NCBI GenBank assembly: GCA_002150815.3
Contig: NDFF03000055.1
Span: 248,001 to 312,000, forward strand
Reading direction: 5' to 3'
DNA from: Grammothele lineata
Taxonomy: Eukaryota; Basidiomycota; Agaricomycetes; Polyporales; Polyporaceae
DNA: 64,000 nt
This document shows positions 62,579 through 64,000 of the stretch, piece after piece (position 1 is the stretch's first letter; the number at the start of each line of letters is the position of its first letter). The notes beneath the pieces are model-generated. The model was given only the letters and a program-made list of their open reading frames with translations. It ran no database searches and had not been told where the DNA came from. The position numbers and the translations under genes were made by a program.

Positions 62579-63430
62579 TGACTTAATACCGATAACGAGT
62601 TCAGACATAGATTCCACTCGATCTCTCACAAACATACCGGTTCTCTTCAAAGTAGAGCTTTAGTACGCAGTTCATGGCTATCTTTCTCCATCGGTCTTTC
62701 CCGATTGATTTCTAATGAAGTCTTGAATATCCTACACTTACATCACAAATTGGTTGTTCCGAGGAACGGTATTATACTGTACGTTCCGGAAAATGCGGCG
62801 CTCCCGACGGCGCAGCGTGTATACAGACCATGTGTGTGGACTGGTGAAGCGCCGAACATTCGACGGTGCAGACATTGTGTGGTTTCGGGCGCCCCGCCTT
62901 GTGGCGTCGGAGGGGGGCGGAAGTCGCCTACTTATGTATGGCTAGAAGCCCGGGCTCCGAGTCCGAGCCCGCACCCGAGCCCGACGCTGATCTGACACCG
63001 CCAGAGTGCTTGTCGATATCAGCCTCCCCTGCCGTAGATCCTGGCAGCAGGGCCGCCGCCAGGGGCGTCGCCGACGCGTACCGGGACGGACGTGCGTCCA
63101 AAGCCTGAGCTTACTCGTAACGGACGGCTGCCAGCGTCGCGTCGGCTGCGACGCGGCGCGGACAGGTCGCGACGTCGCCGACATGTGCTGCCGCAAAGTT
63201 CGCGTCCAGTCAATTCGCCGAACTCACCGGCCTCCCGCGCGACGCCCCGCAAGCCAACTACGTCACTCGCCCGCCTGCGCCGTCGCCGCCTGCTTCTTTT
63301 CCGACGGGGACTCGAGGATTCGAGGGCGCGCTTCGCGCGCGAATTGTGGCCACCGACCTGTTCGGCCGCGCGCGGCATCTTTTGATCCCTTCTATCCCTG
63401 ATCTCAACTCCCTGCGCACATCCCCGAAAC

Positions 63431-63438
63431 TATATAAA
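63431..63438 (+). promoter_or_regulatory. TATA-like sequence, gene not identified
   Basis: TATATAAA stands out in very GC-rich DNA. The first ATG about 120 bp downstream (63558) opens a 110-codon frame of no recognisable family, so the element may belong to an unknown gene or to none. Confidence 0.25.
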
Positions 63439-64000
63439 GGGACTTCTCCGCGGCGCGCGCACGGAGCTCGAAGGGGTGCGCGACGGACAGTCTTCCTCTC
63501 AACACCCCGCACACGTCGCGGGGAATAGACAACTGTACGGGCGAGATCGAGCATTCCATGGAGGTGCCACAGGGCGTACACCCGCGGCCGGCGAACAAAC
63601 CCTGTCGGGCGAACGGAGTGAGTGCCTGGATCGCGGATGCAAAAGGGGCTACATGGGGCGGCCCGCGGCGCGATACATCGCGACCTGTTACTTCCACCTT
63701 CCACGCCTGCCCGAGGGCTGTCACCCCAGCCGTACGCGTACAGGCCGCAGACATCCATCGTCCTCCGCGAGCGCAGCGGTGCCTCTTCGCAGGCGCCCGG
63801 CCGCGAACTTCGCGTGCCCTGCGCTCCGCCCCGTTCAAAGTGCGCCTCGAGACGTCTTCGGAGGGGTCGAATGGGGCTAACGGTCCTTAGCCGTGCACGA
63901 ACAACCCCACGCGCGACGTCGGCACCGCGTACGCGAGGGCCACGAGGGCGTCCCGCCCTGCATCCAAGCATGTTCATGGACGCCGAAGACGCAGGATCGC

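Larger units (their letters stand above)
54132..64000. other. Long gene-poor region to the right edge
   Basis: Nearly 9.9 kb with no gene that I can support on either strand. Open frames are numerous because of high GC but are short, overlap on all frames and show no domain motifs, signal peptides or coherent splice chains. A low-complexity Glu/Leu/Pro-type repeat occurs near 55785-55835 and an acidic Ser/Glu/Pro run near 62945-62990. A small TIR element is present at 62094-62578 and a TATA-like tract at 63431-63438. Confidence 0.45.

Noticed and set aside
63258..63977. 239-codon minus-strand frame at the right edge
   Set aside because: No recognisable domain, extreme Arg content, overlaps open frames on the other strand.

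Overview
The window is nuclear DNA of a filamentous basidiomycete, most likely a wood-decaying member of the Agaricomycetes. The signs are many short introns (about 50-65 nt, GT-AG, donors such as gtgagt, gtacgt and gtgcgt), GC-rich coding sequence, HET-domain genes, a cytochrome P450, and two secreted GH115 xylan alpha-glucuronidases. No prokaryotic features, tRNA, rRNA or CRISPR were seen. All spliced models were built by hand from reading frame and splice sites; no database search was possible.

Left part (1-11.7 kb): a P450 running off the left edge (minus), a DCN1 cullin-neddylation gene (plus), a double-homeodomain transcription factor (plus) and a HET-domain gene (minus). These are followed by a transposon-rich stretch (about 7.3-9.8 kb) with two adjacent terminal-inverted-repeat elements, one with unusual compound hairpin ends, and by a decayed gene fragment.

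Middle left (11.7-24.7 kb): a 19-exon GH115 gene (copy A), ornithine aminotransferase, then gene-poor DNA interrupted only by a 66-residue protein that is little more than a Zn2Cys6 DNA-binding domain.

Middle (24.7-44.4 kb): a multi-pass membrane protein with an unusually long intron, an unrecognised small gene, a second multi-pass membrane protein, a hidden 93-residue membrane protein, FES1, a DHHC palmitoyltransferase, POP8 (RNase P/MRP) and a 1218-residue HET protein with a long disordered tail.

Right part (45.3-54.1 kb): GH115 copy B in the opposite orientation to copy A, a coiled-coil protein, the histone chaperone ASF1 and the exosome cofactor MPP6. The last 9.9 kb (54.1-64 kb) holds no gene that I can support.

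The main points of interest are the inverted GH115 pair with private introns and ultra-short exons (7 nt in A, 6 nt in B), the stand-alone zinc-cluster protein, the compound hairpin/TIR element, and genes whose last intron begins inside an apparent stop codon so that intron retention gives a defined shorter protein. The housekeeping genes (DCN1, FES1, ASF1, MPP6, POP8, OAT, DHHC) are ordinary single genes rather than a pathway cluster.
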